Part shown: positions 27,795-35,682 of the stretch, in pieces
Layout of the letters: each line of letters opens with the position of its first letter
How positions within the stretch are numbered: the first letter of the stretch is position 1
Source: JAFGKK01 sp964521085
GTDB lineage: Bacteria > Chloroflexota > Anaerolineae > Anaerolineales > RBG-16-64-43
Reading direction: 5' to 3'
Length of the DNA: 64,000 nucleotides
NCBI GenBank assembly: GCA_964521085.1
Contig: CAZFPL010000003.1
Span: 1-64,000 of the forward strand
Program-made: the position numbers and the translations under genes
Notes under the pieces: model-generated
Databases searched by the model: none
The model's input: the letters and a program-made list of their open reading frames with translations, nothing else
What the model was told of the DNA's origin: nothing

Positions 27795-30407
27795 TTAACA
27801 CTCGCTGTATCCGCAGGAGTAGCATTTTCGGCAGCCTTCTTCATTGACCACGGCGGCCTCCCCGCATTGCGGGCACAGGTCGCCTATTTTCATCTTCAGC
27901 TGCCCCGGCGAGAGCAGATCCATATCCGGGGACGGCAGCTTCCCGGTTTTTTCCGATTCCTCTCCTGGAATGGCGCCCTCCAGATAGTCCGCCAAAACGT
28001 GCGCAACGCCGTCCGGGAGCGAGAGAACCCGGTTCGGACCAAAACCAAGCGGACGGCCGCCGCCGATCCCGGCCAACTGCCTGACGACTTCCAGCAAACG
28101 GTCCTTGGGCGGGACCGGGGACCCGAGTCGGAGAATGTACGAAATCAACCGCCCCAGCGCCTCCGACACGGCCGCGGTCTCCGATCCCGCTTTGGCCGTG
28201 GCGATGAACACTTCGAACGGCTGCAGCCCGTCGTTCTCGTTCACCGTGACAAACGCTTTCCCCAGGGGTGTATCCACCTGGAAGGTCGATCCGGGGAGCC
28301 GGCGCGGACGCGGGCGTTTGGTCTCATACCACAAGGGGATCGGCTGATCGCTGGAAGGTTCGACCGTTGGAATCATCGTGACAGGACGGGGCGCGCTTTC
28401 CGGTGAAGCCGTAAGGATGGTGACATCCTGTCCCTTGTTCTTGGCTGTCTCCATGGTTTCCAACACAACCTGTTGGCGGGAGCCGGTGATGAACACCGTG
28501 ATGCCCTTGCATCCCAATTCCCATGCCAATTGATAGGCGTGGGAGACATCCGCTTCGGCTGCATCCGGGGGGAAGTTGATCGTCTTCGAAAGACTGTTGT
28601 CGACGAAAGCCTGAAGCGAAGCCTGCATTCGGACATGCTCTTCGGCGGAGATATCCTGCGAGACGACAAAGCGGTTCCGCACGGCTTCCGGAAGCTCCGG
28701 GATATTCTGGCAGGAACCCTGCTCGATGACATTTTCCACGGTTTGCTGATAGGTTTTTTCATCGAGTTGGATTTCCTTCAACGCGCTTTCGAACAGCGGT
28801 GAAACGTACGGCAGCGGAAGATCTTTTCCGTTGTCGTTGACGTGGCGGATGTATGCAAGGGCGAATACCGGTTCGCACCCGTATCCTTCGCACCCCGCCA
28901 CAGTGGCGATCGTCCCGGTGGGGGCGATGGTGCACTGGGCCGCATTCCGCAGACCGTGGGATTTGATCCCGTGGGTGATTTCCGTCCAATCCACATTCGG
29001 GCGGTGGAAATCCCGCGAGTATGGGGCGAGCGGTTTGGGAGTCTCCCATTGAAGGTGGGATGGATCGTAGATGCTGCCGGCGATGACCGGAAACGATCCG
29101 CGATCCTTGGCAAGCGCGACGCTGGTTTTCATCGAGTGAAAGCGGATGAATTCCATCACCTGCGAGGCGAACTCCTGCCCCTCTTCGGACCCGTACCGAA
29201 TCCCGGCGTGGTACATCAAGTCTGCCAGACCCATCAACCCCAGACCGATCCGGCGGGCTCGGAAAGCCGCTTCCTTCAGCTGGGGCACGGCCGGAACGTA
29301 GGAATTTACCGTGACTACGTCGTCCAGAAATCGGGTTGCCAGGGCGACGTCCTTGCGCAATTTCTCCCAATCCACCGTCCGGTTCCGGCCGAAATGACGG
29401 GAGAGGTTTAAAGAACCCAGACAGCAGTTTTCATAGGGTCCCAGCCATTGTTCGCCGCACGGATTGGTGGCCTCCAAATCATATAGATGGGAGACCGGAT
29501 TGGACCGGTTGGCGGTATCCAAAAAGAGCACGCCGGGTTCCCCGTTGTGATGCGCCTGATGGACGATTTGTTCAAACAGGTCGCGCGCCCGGAGCGTACG
29601 GTAGATGCGGATGGGAATGCCGGCGCGTTCGGCTTGTTCCAGGGTGCCGTGGAATTTACGATATCCCGGCGCGTACACGTCCGGAAAACGCAGGCTCCAT
29701 TCCCCGTCGTCGCGGACAGCCTGCATGAAGGAATCCAGCATGCCGACCGAGATGTTGAAATTGGTGATCGCATTCTCGTTGGTCTTGCAGGTGATGAACT
29801 CCTCGATATCCGGGTGATCAATCCGGAGCACCGCCATATTGGCGCCGCGGCGGGTTCCCCCTTGGGCGATCTCACCGAATGCCTTGTCGTAGACTCTCAG
29901 AAACCCCACCGGGCCGGTTGCCTGGCCCGAGGAAGAATTCACCAGGCTGCCCTTGGGCCGGATCCGCGAAAAAGAAAAACCGTTGCCGCCGCCGGTTTGC
30001 TGGATCAAGGCCGCGTTGCGCAGCGTTTGGAAGATGCCGGATTCTTCCCTGCCCATGTCGTCGGAAATGGGAAGCACGAAACAGGCAGCCAACTGCGCGA
30101 GCGGAGTCCCGGCTCCGGTGAAGGTGGGGGAATTGGGAAAGAATCGAAGACCGGAAAGAAGTTCGTAGAACGCCTTGGCTGTTTCCGCGACGTCACTGCC
30201 ATATTCGGATTCGGCCTGCGCGACATAGCTGGCGACGCGCCAAAACATTTCTTCCACCGTTTCGGCGGGCTTTCCATCCGGGCCGCGCCGGAGGTAGCGT
30301 TTTTCCAGCACGATCCGCGCGTTGGGCGATAAGACCACCGGCTCCAAGGAAGGCCGACCATTCCCCTTGATTTTTGTTTTCTCTGAGACGGTGGTGGAAT
30401 GCGTCAT
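27795..30407 (-). CDS. nrdJ: adenosylcobalamin-dependent (class II) ribonucleotide reductase
   Basis: 870 aa; ATG 30407 is preceded by GGAGGAAGGA. It reduces ribonucleotides to deoxyribonucleotides using B12 and needs no oxygen, which suits anaerobic growth. The radical barrel is evident: GGGNGFSFSRIRPKGSLVNS, NFNISVGMLDSFM, FLDTANRSNP, NPCGEQ, LGSLNLSRH and TIAPTGTIATVAGCEG. The region around residues 700-780 (GKAFVTVNENDG, EALGRLISYILRLG) is the TSCPD domain. The C-terminus carries two CxxC pairs (CPQCGEAAVV, CRKCYSCGYSEC) resembling the thiol-shuttle or zinc-ribbon tail. It lies 51 bp downstream of nrdR on the same strand. Confidence 0.96.
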   Translation of the reverse strand: MTHSTTVSEKTKIKGNGRPSLEPVVLSPNARIVLEKRYLRRGPDGKPAETVEEMFWRVASYVAQAESEYGSDVAETAKAFYELLSGLRFFPNSPTFTGAGTPLAQLAACFVLPISDDMGREESGIFQTLRNAALIQQTGGGNGFSFSRIRPKGSLVNSSSGQATGPVGFLRVYDKAFGEIAQGGTRRGANMAVLRIDHPDIEEFITCKTNENAITNFNISVGMLDSFMQAVRDDGEWSLRFPDVYAPGYRKFHGTLEQAERAGIPIRIYRTLRARDLFEQIVHQAHHNGEPGVLFLDTANRSNPVSHLYDLEATNPCGEQWLGPYENCCLGSLNLSRHFGRNRTVDWEKLRKDVALATRFLDDVVTVNSYVPAVPQLKEAAFRARRIGLGLMGLADLMYHAGIRYGSEEGQEFASQVMEFIRFHSMKTSVALAKDRGSFPVIAGSIYDPSHLQWETPKPLAPYSRDFHRPNVDWTEITHGIKSHGLRNAAQCTIAPTGTIATVAGCEGYGCEPVFALAYIRHVNDNGKDLPLPYVSPLFESALKEIQLDEKTYQQTVENVIEQGSCQNIPELPEAVRNRFVVSQDISAEEHVRMQASLQAFVDNSLSKTINFPPDAAEADVSHAYQLAWELGCKGITVFITGSRQQVVLETMETAKNKGQDVTILTASPESAPRPVTMIPTVEPSSDQPIPLWYETKRPRPRRLPGSTFQVDTPLGKAFVTVNENDGLQPFEVFIATAKAGSETAAVSEALGRLISYILRLGSPVPPKDRLLEVVRQLAGIGGGRPLGFGPNRVLSLPDGVAHVLADYLEGAIPGEESEKTGKLPSPDMDLLSPGQLKMKIGDLCPQCGEAAVVNEEGCRKCYSCGYSEC

Positions 30408-30458
30408 TCCTTCCTCCTTGAAGAAAATAATAGTGCTCTAGGCTGTCGCATCGCCGCG

Positions 30459-30914
30459 TCAGCCGCCTTCCCGCAGCAGGGCGTTAATCTCATCCCGAAT
30501 GGAGCGAAGATCGTCAAACCGCAGGTAGACGATCGCAAACCGGATGTAGGCGATATGATCGAGCTCTTTCAGAGCGGAAATCACCATATCCCCGATGACG
30601 CGGCTGGAAATTTCGGGCTTGTTCATTTGTTGCAGCGCCGCTTCCACTTCGCCGACGATGCGGTCGATCTCCGATGCCGGGACCGGGCGTTTGGCGCAGG
30701 CAATCCGGATGCCGTACGCCAGCTTCTCGCGGTCGAACTCCTCGCGGGTGCCATCATGTTTGACAACCAGCGGAGTGGAGACGATCGGTCTTTCGTATGT
30801 GGTGAACCGCTGGCGGCAATCGAGACATTCCCTGCGGCGTCGGATACCTCCCCGCACATCGTGGGTGGTATCGATTACTTTGGCATCTTCTTTTCCGCAA
30901 AATACGCAACGCAT
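30459..30914 (-). CDS. nrdR: transcriptional repressor NrdR
   Basis: 151 aa from ATG 30914; the longer frame adds residues absent in the family. An N-terminal zinc ribbon (Cys3, Cys6, Cys30, Cys33: MRCVFCG and CLDCRQRF) with RGGIRRRREC is followed by an ATP-cone domain (VVKHDGTREEFDREKLAYGI, IGDMVISALKELDHIAYIRFAIVY). NrdR senses ATP/dATP and represses ribonucleotide reductase operons. It is upstream of nrdJ in an apparent two-gene operon, so the control is probably local. I could not identify a clear paired NrdR box upstream. Confidence 0.96.
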   Translation of the reverse strand: MRCVFCGKEDAKVIDTTHDVRGGIRRRRECLDCRQRFTTYERPIVSTPLVVKHDGTREEFDREKLAYGIRIACAKRPVPASEIDRIVGEVEAALQQMNKPEISSRVIGDMVISALKELDHIAYIRFAIVYLRFDDLRSIRDEINALLREGG

Positions 30915-31422
30915 TAGAACATTTATTCTACGCCATAAATGGGGATTCGTCGAATCCCCTCCCGACATTTTCGGTAGAACTGCATTCTATCACCCCGTAA
31001 AGTCGGAATCAACAGAAACTCCGGCTGACAACCTTAAAAAATTAATGGATGTGGATAACCTTCGCGCAGGGCAGAGGAGAAGGATGAGGAAGCAACAACG
31101 AATCGAGCACTTCCATGTGGAATCGGATAGGAAGATCGTACTGTGATGGGCAATTTAAAAAAAACGCAATAAATTCGAGAAAATAATATTGACGCACTTA
31201 TCCTAAATTCGAAAAACCATCCCTCGAGCGTTCTGGAATGCGCTCAGAAGGCCGTGCGAGGCCGGCTTCGGCCTCTCTCTTGGCGGGAAGAAGGGGAAAG
31301 AACCCTGAACAGAGTGTTACAGTTGGAAGAACAATGCAATTATTAAAAAAAACCAGCCATGGAGTGCGGAGAAATCAACCACCGCAACGCCATGGCCGGC
31401 GAGTCGGATTGGGATCCGGGGG
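30915..31422. other. 508-bp non-coding region between nrdR and rplY
   Basis: No credible gene. It must hold the nrdR promoter and the rplY 3' region. It contains a perfect DnaA-box sequence at 31050-31058, a near match (TTATCCTAA) near 31199, and two adjacent GC-rich hairpins at about 31224-31275 (GAGCG/CGCTC, then GAGGCCG-GCTT-CGGCCTC) without a T-run. The segment from 31140 to 31230 is AT-rich. Confidence 0.6.
31050..31058 (-). promoter_or_regulatory. candidate DnaA box upstream of nrdR-nrdJ
   Basis: TGTGGATAA on the plus strand is the exact complement of the DnaA-box consensus TTATCCACA. It lies 136 bp upstream of the nrdR start. A single 9-mer can occur by chance; its place before a dNTP-synthesis operon gives it some weight. 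Confidence 0.4.
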
Positions 31423-32154
31423 TTATTTCTTGGCTTCCTTGGATTCCTTCGGCGCTTTGGTTTCCTTTGTTTCCTTGGTTTCCTTGGTGGGAGCTTCCTT
31501 GCCTTCTTCTTCCTCTCCCTCTTCCAATTTCTTCCCCTTCTCGATTACTTCCACTTCGGTGGGAACCGCGGCAGCCACAGGAGCAACCACTTCCTCTTCG
31601 GCCATCTGAGCCGTGACCGTGACGACGGTCTCTTCGGGATCCATCAGAACGCGGATGCCCGGCGGAAGCGAAATATTTTTGACGGAAATGGAATCCCCGA
31701 TTTTTTCCAGCGGAGCGAGGTCGACCGTAATCCCGCTGACCAGGTCTTTCGGAAGACATTCCACATCGAGATCGCTCAAGGGGTGCACCAGAATGCCGCT
31801 GAAATCGCGGACGGCGGCGGACTCACCCGTGAATTGAAGCGGCACGCGGACGCGGATCGCGCGATCGGTCGGAACGGCGTAGAAATCCGCATGCAAAATC
31901 GTCCGTCGCACCGAATCCCGCTGCAGATCGCGCAGCAGAACCGAATAGGCTTTCTTTTCAATCTCGAGGTGGACGAGGGTCGAACCCGTGAGGCCGTTCA
32001 GCATTTGTGTGGCGACCTTCGCGTCAAGCTCGATCGGGATGGTTTCGATGCCGGGCCCGTAGAGGATGGCGGGGATCTTCCCGGAATTCCTCAGCGCGAA
32101 AAGGCCTTTCCCGATTGTGGATCTTGTTTTTCCTTGCAACTTAATCTCACCCAT
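31423..32154 (-). CDS. rplY: 50S ribosomal protein L25 (CTC-type) with acidic/KETKE tail
   Basis: 243 aa. The N-terminal L25 domain (EIKLQGKTRSTIGKG, IPAILYGPG, LLRDLQRDSVRRTILHADFYAV) binds 5S rRNA, and the TL5/CTC-type C-terminal beta domain follows (VPLQFTGES, DLDVECLPKDLVSGITVDL, LMDPEETVVTV). From about residue 200 there is a low-complexity charged tail of Glu runs and repeated KETKETKE units. AGGAAGG precedes the ATG. It is divergent from the MBL hydrolase gene. Confidence 0.95.
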   Translation of the reverse strand: MGEIKLQGKTRSTIGKGLFALRNSGKIPAILYGPGIETIPIELDAKVATQMLNGLTGSTLVHLEIEKKAYSVLLRDLQRDSVRRTILHADFYAVPTDRAIRVRVPLQFTGESAAVRDFSGILVHPLSDLDVECLPKDLVSGITVDLAPLEKIGDSISVKNISLPPGIRVLMDPEETVVTVTAQMAEEEVVAPVAAAVPTEVEVIEKGKKLEEGEEEEGKEAPTKETKETKETKAPKESKEAKK

Positions 32155-32498
32155 GCGAACCTTCCTGGGAGCGCCTCAAGCCAAAGGTCGGCTACCTTCG
32201 CTCCATGTGAATTTTTCCCAATGTCCGGTTGGGAAAGCCGCGAGATTCTAACGGCTTCCCAGTTGTAAGTCAAGAAAGGGGAAGAAACATTTCCCTCGGT
32301 AGAAATCCCGACCCGGGGAAGAACAACCGAAACACTCCATCGGTCGGATTTGGTATGCGCCGTCAGAAGGCTGGATTCAAAGGGCCATTCTAATTCAGAC
32401 CAATATAGTCCTAAAACTTGATTTCTGTTTGTATATATGCTATTCTCGCGCATAGCCTGATCATAGAGAAAACCGCCCCCGCAGGGAGGTTTTGATTC
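32155..32498. other. 344-bp divergent intergenic region (rplY / MBL hydrolase)
   Basis: No gene is visible. Near rplY there is a GGGAAAGCCG / CGGCTTCCC imperfect inverted repeat (about 32232-32262). A sigma-70-like promoter points towards the MBL gene at 32418-32446. The rest has no recognised feature. Confidence 0.55.
32418..32446 (+). promoter_or_regulatory. candidate sigma-70 promoter for the MBL hydrolase
   Basis: TTGATT (32418-32423), 17-bp AT-rich spacer, TATTCT (32441-32446). Each box matches consensus at four positions; it lies 52 bp before the start codon. Confidence 0.5.
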
Positions 32499-33368
32499 AT
32501 GCTCCGAGAAAGAATAGCCGAAGACGTCTCCTTTTTCTCCAGCGACCTGTATGCGCAGGTGTGCGCCGGCGTGATCGGGACTCCAGACGGAGCGATCCTG
32601 ATCGATACGCTTGCGCTGCCTTCGGAAACCCGTGAAATCCGGGATTACATCGAGCAGCGGATGAATACCAATGTCCGGTTCGTCGTCAACACCCACCATC
32701 ATGCGGATCATTGCGGCGGAAACTACCTTTTTCCGGAAGCGCAGATCATCTCCCAGGAATTGTGCCGCGGCCTGATGGAGACGAAAAGCCGCAAGGCGCT
32801 TGAGGCGGCCAAACAGGAGAACAAGGATCTCAGCGAAGCGCAGGTTGTGCTGCCGAACGTCACCTTCCGCGACGGATCCTTGTATTTCCTGGTGGGCAAG
32901 CGGACGATTCGGATTTTTCCGCTCCCCGGGCATACCCCCGACGGGATCGGAGTATTGCTGGAGGAAGAGCGCATCCTGTTTGCCGGAGATGCGATGATGC
33001 CCCTTCCGTACTTCCGGGATGGAGACCTCGACACAATTATCTCCACCCTGAAGACGATCAACGGGATGGGATTGGAGAACATCGTCCAGGGGCATGGGGA
33101 TGTCATCCTGCGCGGGGAAATCGACGAGATGATTTCTTCGCATCTGGTATATTTGGACCGCATTCGAAAGGAAGCTCTGAATGCCGTGCGCTGGAATTGG
33201 ACAGTCAACGACTTGCGCCAGATCCCGATTGAGAAATGCGGGAAAAGCCGGATCCTGTTGAACGGCCTGGCGCCGGACCTGCATTTTCAGAACCTGGCGG
33301 CCGTCTTCCAAAAAATTCAAAAGGAAGAGGGAATTTCCCCGGAAAAAAGAAAGCCCGCCGGCAGGTGA
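32499..33368 (+). CDS. MBL-fold metallo-hydrolase
   Basis: 289 aa; ATG 32499 with GGGAGG upstream. The metallo-beta-lactamase fold signature THHHADHCGG gives metal ligands H66, H68, D70 and H71; further ligands lie in LPGHTPDGIG and FAGDAMMP, with GHGD near residue 205. No signal peptide, so cytosolic. The family includes glyoxalase II-like thioesterases and many hydrolases of unknown substrate; none can be chosen here. It precedes the ECF sigma gene by 26 bp and could be cotranscribed with it. Confidence 0.9.
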   Translation: MLRERIAEDVSFFSSDLYAQVCAGVIGTPDGAILIDTLALPSETREIRDYIEQRMNTNVRFVVNTHHHADHCGGNYLFPEAQIISQELCRGLMETKSRKALEAAKQENKDLSEAQVVLPNVTFRDGSLYFLVGKRTIRIFPLPGHTPDGIGVLLEEERILFAGDAMMPLPYFRDGDLDTIISTLKTINGMGLENIVQGHGDVILRGEIDEMISSHLVYLDRIRKEALNAVRWNWTVNDLRQIPIEKCGKSRILLNGLAPDLHFQNLAAVFQKIQKEEGISPEKRKPAGR

Positions 33369-33394
33369 ATCCGCGAAACGGAAGAAAGTTATAA

Positions 33395-33979
33395 GTGTTA
33401 AGGATGACAGAGGATAAACCCTCCCATACCCAACGACATCTGGAGAAGAAGGAAGAGGAATTAATCCACAAGGCAAAATACGACCGGCAAGCCTTCGGGG
33501 AATTATACGAACGCTATCTCCAGAAAATCTACACCTACCTCTACTATCGGACTGGAAACCATGCCGATGCGGAGGATTTAACCTCGAAAGTCTTCCAGAA
33601 GGCGTACGTTCACCTGCCGGGGTATGAGCATCTCGGGCTGCCTTTCTCGGCCTGGCTGTACCGGATTGCCCATAATATCCTGGCGAACTGGTACCGCGAC
33701 CAGGGACGCCGCAGAGTCGTAGGTTTAGATGAGGCTGTCAAACACTCCGCGGAAGAAAATCCCGGTCACTCCGCGGAAAAAGCGCTGGAACGGGAAATGC
33801 TCCTGAAGCTTATCCGCCAGCTTCCGGAAGAGAAACAGCAGGTGATCCTTCTGAAATTCGCCGAAGGGTACTCCAATGCGGAGATCGGAAAGATCCTGGG
33901 GCGCTCGGAAGGCGCGATCAAAAGCCTTTACCATCGTACCCTTCTCTTCCTAAGGGAAAAATGGATACAATTGGAATAA
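33395..33979 (+). CDS. ECF-type RNA polymerase sigma factor
   Basis: 194 aa if translation starts at GTG 33395; ATG 33404 gives 191 aa, and neither has a strong ribosome site. Sigma region 2 (AFGELYERYLQKIYTYLYYRTGNHADAEDLTSKVFQKAY, in parts) and region 4 (LPEEKQQVILLKFAEGYSNA, EIGKILGRSEGAIKSLYHR) are present, and regions 1 and 3 are absent, as in ECF factors. They direct RNA polymerase to stress or envelope promoters. No classical zinc-binding anti-sigma follows; instead a 104-aa membrane protein starts 19 bp downstream. Confidence 0.93.
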   Translation: MLRMTEDKPSHTQRHLEKKEEELIHKAKYDRQAFGELYERYLQKIYTYLYYRTGNHADAEDLTSKVFQKAYVHLPGYEHLGLPFSAWLYRIAHNILANWYRDQGRRRVVGLDEAVKHSAEENPGHSAEKALEREMLLKLIRQLPEEKQQVILLKFAEGYSNAEIGKILGRSEGAIKSLYHRTLLFLREKWIQLE

Positions 33980-33998
33980 GGAGAAAGGAAATACTGCA

Positions 33999-34313
33999 AT
34001 GACTACGGAAAGATCCATGGAAGCCAGACTGCGACGGGTATTGATCCCCGTTGCCCCTCGCAAGGGATACGCAAGAGTCTTAAAAGAAAAGCTGCTGTCC
34101 GGTACGCGGATGCCGGTCGAACTCGCGAAAGCCGATCGCGTGGGTGAAATCGTCACCTTGACGACCCTTGGGCTTGGCGCAGTGGCTACGGTTGCCGCGG
34201 TTGCCACAATCGGAGGAATGGTCGCGGGATTTTTTGGATCCGGCGTGCTTCTCCTCGATGCGGCCACCAAGCGAGGCGTGCATCGGAAGGACGCGAAGCC
34301 GCAAGCCGCCTGA
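33999..34313 (+). CDS. small membrane protein downstream of ECF sigma gene
   Basis: 104 aa, not recognised. The N-terminal 45 residues are basic (EARLRRVLIPVAPRKGYARV), then one long hydrophobic stretch (about 48-88: IVTLTTLGLGAVATVAAVAT, GGMVAGFFGSGVLLLDAA) that could cross the membrane once or twice, then a basic tail. AAGGAGAAAGGA upstream of the ATG supports translation. The 19-bp spacing suggests cotranscription with the sigma gene. An anti-sigma role is possible but it has no ZAS or FecR motif. A terminator follows. Confidence 0.72.
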   Translation: MTTERSMEARLRRVLIPVAPRKGYARVLKEKLLSGTRMPVELAKADRVGEIVTLTTLGLGAVATVAAVATIGGMVAGFFGSGVLLLDAATKRGVHRKDAKPQAA

Positions 34314-34363
34314 TAAAACTACTCATCAACCACGGACCATGTCTGGTTCGCGTTCAAAAGAAT

Positions 34364-34398
34364 AAAAAAACCTCCGAGATTTTCTCGGAGGTTTTTTT
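34364..34398. terminator. bidirectional Rho-independent terminator
   Basis: Perfect 9-bp stem CCTCCGAGA / TCTCGGAGG (34371-34379 and 34383-34391) with a TTT loop, flanked by seven A on one side and seven T on the other. It serves both the small membrane protein gene and the convergent serA gene. Confidence 0.93.
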
Positions 34399-34400
34399 AT

Positions 34401-35360
34401 TCAGGCCACGCGCCAGCGCGGTGTCTGGCCGCGCAGCACGGTCAGGATCTCCTCGGCGATATCCCTGGCCGCGCGTTCCTGCGCCTCGCCTGTCTGGGCG
34501 GCGATGTGCGGTGTGCAGACGACTTTGGGATGCTTGACCAGCGGGGAATCGACGACCGGTTCCACCGCGAAGACGTCCAGCGCTGCTCCGGCGATCTGGC
34601 CAGATTCTAGCGCGGCAAGCAGAGCGGCTTCATCGATGATGTTGCCGCGCGCCGTGCAGACAATATACGCGCCCCGTTTCATCTGAGCCAACCGCTCGGC
34701 GTTGATCAATCCGCGGGTTTCCGGTGTCAGGGGAACGTGCAGGGTCAGCACGTCGGCCCGGTTGAGGAGGTCCTTCAACTCGGCGGGCTGGGCGCCGCGT
34801 TTTGCAATTTCATCGGCCGGGATCAAAGGGTCGTATCCCAGGCAGGTCATGCCGAACCCGGTCGCCCGGGCAACCACGTGGCCTCCGATCCGGCCCATTC
34901 CGATGACGCCCAGGGTCTTTCCGTACAATTCGAAGCCTTCCAGTTTTTTCTTCAGCCACTCGCCGCGCCGAAGCCCCGCATCGGCCATCGGCACCTGGCG
35001 GGCCAGGGAAAGCAGCAGGGCAAACGTATGCTCCGCAACCGCGACACTCGTGGATTGGGGGGCGTTGACCACCACAACGCCCTTCTCCTTGGCCGCTTTC
35101 AAATCGATGTTGTCCACGCCCACGCCCGCCCGGCCGACCACCTTCAGATTGGACGCGGCTTTGAAGACATCCGCTGTGACCTTGGTCCGCCCGCGGACAA
35201 TTAATGCGTTGACGGTTCCCACAGCCTTGAGCAGATCATCGGCCGAGATAACGGGTTGGTTTTGGACATTGGCGGCTTTCTCCATGATGGCGATGGCGGA
35301 ATCCTGCAATCCATCGGTGATCAAAATCGTCCAGGAAGGAGTGTTGGTTTTGTCGGACAT
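34401..35360 (-). CDS. serA: D-3-phosphoglycerate dehydrogenase-type 2-hydroxyacid dehydrogenase
   Basis: 319 aa, the short form without a C-terminal ACT regulatory domain. NAD-binding motif GVIGMGRIGGHVVARA; the catalytic triad is Arg in CTARGNIIDE, Glu in DVFAVEPV and His in TPHIAAQTGEA. The N-terminal GRAGVGVDNIDL and NAPQSTSVAVAEHTFALLL are typical of SerA. It probably oxidises 3-phosphoglycerate for serine synthesis, although other 2-hydroxyacids are possible. The normal GRG... pattern is replaced by ARG. A good promoter lies 50 bp upstream. Confidence 0.9.
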   Translation of the reverse strand: MSDKTNTPSWTILITDGLQDSAIAIMEKAANVQNQPVISADDLLKAVGTVNALIVRGRTKVTADVFKAASNLKVVGRAGVGVDNIDLKAAKEKGVVVVNAPQSTSVAVAEHTFALLLSLARQVPMADAGLRRGEWLKKKLEGFELYGKTLGVIGMGRIGGHVVARATGFGMTCLGYDPLIPADEIAKRGAQPAELKDLLNRADVLTLHVPLTPETRGLINAERLAQMKRGAYIVCTARGNIIDEAALLAALESGQIAGAALDVFAVEPVVDSPLVKHPKVVCTPHIAAQTGEAQERAARDIAEEILTVLRGQTPRWRVA

Positions 35361-35409
35361 TCGAAACCTCCGGGGGGCACCGGCGGATCGCCGGAAAGAT
35401 TAGATTGAG

Positions 35410-35438
35410 ATTTTAATCACAAACTGTTTTCTTGTCGA
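35410..35438 (-). promoter_or_regulatory. sigma-70 promoter for serA
   Basis: On the minus strand TCGACA (35438-35433), 17-bp spacer, TAAAAT (35415-35410); each box matches consensus at five of six positions. It ends 49 bp before the serA start codon. Confidence 0.7.
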
Positions 35439-35472
35439 GGGTGTTTTTGGCCGGGCCAGGAAAATGCGGGAT

Positions 35473-35682
35473 TTACCCCTTTTTCTTCGTTTCCGCGGTG
35501 GATTTATCCAGGAGTGCTTCCATGGCCTTGGCGGCCCGTTTGATGATTTCGATTAATTCCTGCTGGTCGGGGGGAAGCGGTGTGGAAGGCGGCCGGGAGA
35601 TCATCTGCAAAGCCATCAGAATCACGCCAAGATGCATCCGCAAATCGTGGTCGTGCGTGGGGGTGCGCCGGCGTGAAGTCAT
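35473..35682 (-). CDS. small hypothetical protein translationally coupled to lysS
   Basis: 69 aa, not recognised. Its ATG overlaps the lysS stop codon in an ATGA arrangement, which argues that it is a real, coupled gene. The first half is Arg/His-rich, followed by MHLGVILMALQMI, a Pro-rich turn and a C-terminal amphipathic helix (QELIEIIKRAAKAMEALLDK) with a Lys-rich end. No signal peptide. It is soluble-looking and could be a small helical adaptor; no function is proposed. Confidence 0.55.
   Translation of the reverse strand: MTSRRRTPTHDHDLRMHLGVILMALQMISRPPSTPLPPDQQELIEIIKRAAKAMEALLDKSTAETKKKG

Noticed and set aside
30915..31422. NrdR box pair upstream of nrdR
   Set aside because: No two correctly spaced copies of the consensus could be found by eye, so none is claimed.
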